From positions 1-7,637 of the forward strand of contig JAYOFM010000143.1 of NCBI GenBank assembly GCA_038117225.1: a DNA stretch of 7,637 bases. The letters are read 5' to 3'. The translations under genes and the position numbers were made by a program. The stretch comes from JAYOFM01 sp038117225 (GTDB lineage: Bacteria; Pseudomonadota; Alphaproteobacteria; Rhodospirillales; Casp-alpha2). Below are positions 4,694-7,637 of the stretch, piece after piece (positions within the stretch are counted from its first letter, which is position 1; every line of letters begins with the position of its first letter). Below the pieces are notes generated by a model. That model saw only the letters and a list, made by a program, of their open reading frames with translations. It was not told the origin of the DNA and did no database searches.

Positions 4694-5727
4694 GCCTGCG
4701 GGTCATGATCACGGGGGCCGGCAGCGGTGTCGGACAGGCGATCGCCAAATCTTTGCGATTAAGCGATCTCGATGCCACCATCGTCATGGCCGATATCGAT
4801 CCATTCAATCCGGGCTTCTTCCGTGGCCACGAAACGATCCTGATTCCGCGCGTCGAGGAATCGGGCATGCTCGACGAAATCACTTCCATCATCCGCGTGC
4901 ACCGTATTGACGCGGTCATGATCGGCTCCGTGTTCGACATGATGTTTTTCGCCGAAAACAAGGCGGCCATCGAGACGGAAACCGGCGCCATGGTTGTCAC
5001 CTCACCACCAGATGTGATCGAAATGGCGACGGACAAGTGGTTGACCGCCGAGTTCCTGCGTCGGCATGGATTAGCCCACCCGCGTTCCCACGCGGTGGTC
5101 GATATCGATGCGGCGGTGGAGGTCGCGCGGGGCTGGGGCTTTCCGGTGATCGTCAAGCCCCGTCGCGGCCGCGCCAGTCATGGCGTGCACGTTATTTCCG
5201 ATATCGACAAGCTGGGCCACGCCTTGGCTTTGAGCGAGGACCCGCTGCTCCAGGAAATGATTTCGGCACCGAGCGCGGCGCTGTCGACGGAGTATACCTG
5301 CAGTGTCGTCAAGCTTTCCGACGGACGGGTCTTGGGGCCGTTCACCGCGCGTCGCAGCCTGCGCGCCGGCCATTCCTGGGTCGTGGAGGTCGACGTCTTC
5401 AATCAGCTGCATCCGTTGCTGGCCGCGATCACGGATGCGGTGCCCTTTCTGGGCCCGTTCAATATCCAATTGATGATCGGACCGGTCGGTCCGGTGCCGT
5501 TCGAATTCAATCCGCGGTTCTCAGGCACCTCGGCGATGCGTGCCCATTTCGGCTTCAACGAGGCGGAGATGATACTGCGCGCGGATCGGCTCGGCGAGCG
5601 GCCCAAGAATCCGCACATTCGCGCCGGCATGGCCTTTCGTTACCTTGAGGAAGTCTACATCGACGGTGTACATGCCGATGGGGTAAGCGCGCCGTACCCC
5701 ACGGGGGTGGTTCATGAGTGGTTTTGA
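4690..5727 (+). CDS. ATP-grasp ligase (carbamoyl-phosphate-synthase-like)
   Basis: This 345-residue protein should activate a carboxylate as acyl-phosphate with ATP and join it to an amine or similar nucleophile. An N-terminal Rossmann-like pre-ATP-grasp domain has VMITGAGSGVGQAIA (5-19). The ATP-grasp core follows: TDKWLTAEFLRRHGL (114-128), FPVIVKPRRGRASHGV (151-166, nucleotide lysine K156), LLQEMI (186-191), and the Mg-binding stretch FEFNPRFSGTSAM (271-283, Glu272 and Asn274). ATG 4690 overlaps the upstream stop as ATGA and begins the family-like MSLRVMITGAG. The frame extends upstream to 4588, but that part is an arginine-rich shadow of the PHP gene. Similar stand-alone ATP-grasp proteins occur in polysaccharide and flagellin-glycan clusters. 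Here the enzyme could acylate an amino sugar with an amino or keto acid; the substrate is unknown. Confidence 0.84.
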   Translation: MSLRVMITGAGSGVGQAIAKSLRLSDLDATIVMADIDPFNPGFFRGHETILIPRVEESGMLDEITSIIRVHRIDAVMIGSVFDMMFFAENKAAIETETGAMVVTSPPDVIEMATDKWLTAEFLRRHGLAHPRSHAVVDIDAAVEVARGWGFPVIVKPRRGRASHGVHVISDIDKLGHALALSEDPLLQEMISAPSAALSTEYTCSVVKLSDGRVLGPFTARRSLRAGHSWVVEVDVFNQLHPLLAAITDAVPFLGPFNIQLMIGPVGPVPFEFNPRFSGTSAMRAHFGFNEAEMILRADRLGERPKNPHIRAGMAFRYLEEVYIDGVHADGVSAPYPTGVVHEWF

Positions 5728-5793
5728 GCGCCAGCACGGTTTCACCGACGGTGTCGTGTCGCCCGCTCGCCTCACGTTCGGCCGACCTTCTGG
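5728..5793. other. Longest downstream intergenic gap (66 bases)
   Basis: This spacer separates the ATP-grasp stop from the formyltransferase ATG. It contains a small palindrome, CACCGACGGTG (5743-5753), but no T-run, no clear promoter and no Shine-Dalgarno near its end. In the frame shared by the two flanking genes it has 22 sense codons and no internal start, so the formyltransferase cannot be extended into it. Confidence 0.5.
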
Positions 5794-6810
5794 ATGATCG
5801 CCCGTGTTTCCCTTCCGGCCGAAAAGAGACTGCTGCTGGTCGGTGGCGGCAGCGCCCTCCGTTGCCTGATTCCCGCAGTTGCCAAAGTCGGTCTGGACAT
5901 CGTCGGCGTATTGGTCGATCCGCTGCTGGAATCAGATGACGAACGCCACATCGGTCAATCCGTGGCGAGCCAATGCGCGGCTCTTAAGATCGATATCCTG
6001 GCCCACGATGATATCGCCGCGACCGCGGTGGCGACTTGGATTCTCGACCGTGCGCCAAACATTGCCCTGGTCGCAAGTTGGCGACGCCTTATTCCGGATT
6101 CATTTATTGAGATCTTCAACGGTTGCGCGCTCAATATTCACAATGGTCCGCTGCCGAGACATCGCGGTGCTGGCGGCCTGAGTTGGCAGGTATTGACGGG
6201 TGAACGAAGCGCGACGATCACTGTTCACCAACTGGCGACCGGTATTGATACTGGCGCAGTCGTCTTTGAACGAGCGGCGGCCCTGGATAGCGGGGCGATC
6301 TACCCGATGACCCTAATCAATGCTTGTCACCGCCTGATGGTCGAAGAGGCGTTTCCGTACCTCGCCGATACCCTGAGCAACGACGGCACCCTTGAGGTTC
6401 GCGAGCAAGATGTTGATGCGGCATGTTACTATCCGATGCTGAACACCCGCCGGAACGGCCTTCTCGATTTTTCCTGGGGCGTCGATGACGCGGAACGCTT
6501 TGTGCGCGCCTTCAGTTATCCGTACCCGGGCGCCACGGCGCATTACCGGGGTCGGCCGTATTTTATTCGGGAGGCATCCGTGCGCGAACGGAATGCGGAT
6601 GTTCATCCGTTTATGCACGGCCTGGTCACTAATGTCAGCGACCACGGCGTCGATGTGTTCGTATCCGGTGGCATCCTTCGCCTCACGCGAATCGCGGATG
6701 AGAACGGGACCGATGTGCCCTGGCGTGTGTTCCGCTGTGGCAACCGTTTTGCCAATTCGCCGACAGACCTGATCGAGGCGCGTCTCTATAGGCCTCGCGC
6801 CGCGCAATGA
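5794..6810 (+). CDS. N-formyltransferase (sugar formyltransferase / Fmt-like)
   Basis: This 338-residue enzyme should transfer a formyl group from N10-formyltetrahydrofolate to an amine. The N-terminal Rossmann part (KRLLLVGGGSALR, 11-23) leads to the catalytic region NIHNGPLPRHRGAGGLSWQ (114-132) and TVHQLATGIDTGAVV (143-157). Asn114, His116 and Asp152 have the spacing of the N-H-D triad of GAR and methionyl-tRNA formyltransferases. Residues about 213-338 form a C-terminal Fmt-type domain, including GLLDFSWGVDDAERFVRAFSYPYPGA, as in ArnA, WbkC-like and other sugar formyltransferases. An amino-sugar substrate is inferred from the cluster; true Fmt is unlikely given the atypical catalytic loop and the absence of def beside it. 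ATG 5794 is the only sensible start but lacks a visible Shine-Dalgarno. The gene ends overlapping the next start by four bases. Confidence 0.86.
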   Translation: MIARVSLPAEKRLLLVGGGSALRCLIPAVAKVGLDIVGVLVDPLLESDDERHIGQSVASQCAALKIDILAHDDIAATAVATWILDRAPNIALVASWRRLIPDSFIEIFNGCALNIHNGPLPRHRGAGGLSWQVLTGERSATITVHQLATGIDTGAVVFERAAALDSGAIYPMTLINACHRLMVEEAFPYLADTLSNDGTLEVREQDVDAACYYPMLNTRRNGLLDFSWGVDDAERFVRAFSYPYPGATAHYRGRPYFIREASVRERNADVHPFMHGLVTNVSDHGVDVFVSGGILRLTRIADENGTDVPWRVFRCGNRFANSPTDLIEARLYRPRAAQ

Positions 6811-7637
6811 GTGCTGTCCGTCCGATCAGCAATCAGCGAGTCGAATTGTTCGTGTCGACGACATGGTTCGGTAAAGGCCAGACCGATGTCGGCGAAGTGC
6901 TCGATGCCATGGAGGGGTTGGACATTGACGGGATCGAACTGGGCTCGACACATGCCTGGCGAGACGACCTGGAAGCCGTTGTAGAGAGTAAATGCGATCA
7001 CGATATCTTCAGCCACAACTACTTTCCGCCCGCGCGAGATGATATCGTCCTCAACATCGCGTCGCTCGACGGTGATATGCGCGACGCCTCCGTCCGTCAT
7101 GCCCGCGAAGCGATTGCGTTTGCCGCCAGAGTCGGCGCCCGTCTTTACACGATTCATCCGGGTTTTCTGGCTGACGCGCTGCCGCCGAGCCAAGCACCAC
7201 GGACGGACGGTACCTTTGACATGGTGTTCGGCGAGAACGTTCGCGGCGGCCTCGACGAGGCGCTGGCGAATCTTCGCCGTTCGCTGGAAGTTCTTATGGA
7301 GGACGCGGCGCGTTTCGGCGTGCCCCTCGCCGTCGAGACCCAGGGGTCATTCGTCGACACCGGCATAAGCCTGCTCGAGCGGCCAGGGGATTACGTCACC
7401 CTTCATGATCTTTTCGACCAAGGTCTCGCGATCAACTTCAATCTCGCCCATTCCGGTTTCGCGGCGGGGGTGTACGACTTCGACCTGGAAGACTTCGTCG
7501 CCGACCACCAGAAATACTTCGCGGCCGTCGAGCTTAGCGACAACGACGGCCGGAATGACCTTCATCGGCCGTTGAGCCGGGAATCCTTCGTCTTACCGGG
7601 GATATCGCGCCTGAGGTCCTCGCCGTTGTTCCGTGAG
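6807..7637 (+). CDS. TIM-barrel sugar-phosphate isomerase/epimerase (3' end missing)
   Basis: The frame starts at ATG 6807, overlapping the formyltransferase stop as ATGA, and stays open for 277 codons to the window edge. The pattern is that of xylose-isomerase-like TIM barrels (AP-endonuclease family 2). VELFVSTTW (12-20) and GIELG (42-46) are early strands, followed by SHNYFPPARDDIVLNIAS (69-86), YTIHPGF (114-120), LAVETQGS (174-181, likely metal ligand Glu177), INFNLAHSGF (209-218) and VELSDNDGRNDLHRPL (241-256). Metal ligands in this family are Glu, Asp/Asn and His residues at such strand ends. The reaction is probably aldose-ketose isomerisation or epimerisation of a sugar phosphate. In this cluster it might supply the kinase substrate, in the role GmhA plays elsewhere; that is inference. 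The last 20 residues have no clear landmark, and the stop lies beyond the window. Confidence 0.82.
   Translation, partial: MSAVRPISNQRVELFVSTTWFGKGQTDVGEVLDAMEGLDIDGIELGSTHAWRDDLEAVVESKCDHDIFSHNYFPPARDDIVLNIASLDGDMRDASVRHAREAIAFAARVGARLYTIHPGFLADALPPSQAPRTDGTFDMVFGENVRGGLDEALANLRRSLEVLMEDAARFGVPLAVETQGSFVDTGISLLERPGDYVTLHDLFDQGLAINFNLAHSGFAAGVYDFDLEDFVADHQKYFAAVELSDNDGRNDLHRPLSRESFVLPGISRLRSSPLFRE

Noticed and set aside
7555..7637. Frameshift near the 3' end of the isomerase gene
   Set aside because: Another frame reads on to a TGA at about 7634, but the current frame keeps a plausible composition after DLHRPL and stays open, so there is no firm sign of a break.
1..7637. Insertion sequences, CRISPR arrays, tRNA or rRNA genes, phage genes
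   Set aside because: I saw no transposase or integrase motifs, no spaced direct repeats and no RNA-gene signatures in the window.

Overview
The window looks like the start of a surface-polysaccharide (O-antigen, capsule or similar glycan) operon from a GC-rich proteobacterium. An alphaproteobacterium of the Rhodospirillales type is my best guess, from base composition, codon use and gene content; no rRNA or other phylogenetic marker is present. All real genes lie on the + strand, are tightly packed, and mostly overlap by 1-4 bases (ATGA at 1884, TGATG at 2604, ATGA at 4690 and 6807). A run of 10 N at 4343-4352 shows this is scaffolded, probably draft or metagenomic, sequence.

Layout. Positions 2-118 hold the last 38 codons of an unrecognised gene. 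An RfaH/NusG-paralogue antiterminator gene follows (122-622). The 149-base leader after it (623-771) holds an 8-bp hairpin, a perfect 13-bp hairpin and, overlapping the last two bases of the second hairpin, the 12-mer GGCGGTAGCGTG (705-716). As I remember it, this equals the enterobacterial ops element, the DNA signal that recruits RfaH. Regulator and target site are therefore about 80 bases apart, and the leader resembles a compact JUMPstart region.

Downstream is a sugar-nucleotide pathway: a DegT/DnrJ/EryC1/StrS aminotransferase closest to perosamine synthetases (772-1887); an HddC-like sugar-1-phosphate nucleotidyltransferase (1884-2606); an HddA-like GHMP sugar kinase with an N-terminal CBS pair (2606-3997); a PHP-family, histidinol-phosphatase-like phosphoesterase (4013-4693); an ATP-grasp ligase (4690-5727); an N-formyltransferase of the Fmt/sugar-formyltransferase type (5794-6810); and the first 277 codons of a TIM-barrel sugar-phosphate isomerase/epimerase (6807 to the window end).

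Working model (inference). The kinase and nucleotidyltransferase recall the GDP-D-glycero-D-manno-heptose route (GmhA, HddA, GmhB, HddC). The usual GmhA and GmhB are not visible here; the TIM-barrel protein and the PHP phosphatase could fill those steps. The aminotransferase, formyltransferase and ATP-grasp enzyme would add an amino group, formylate an amine, and form an amide or peptide-like bond. The product may be a rare N-acylated amino sugar under RfaH/ops control. The exact sugar cannot be read from sequence alone.
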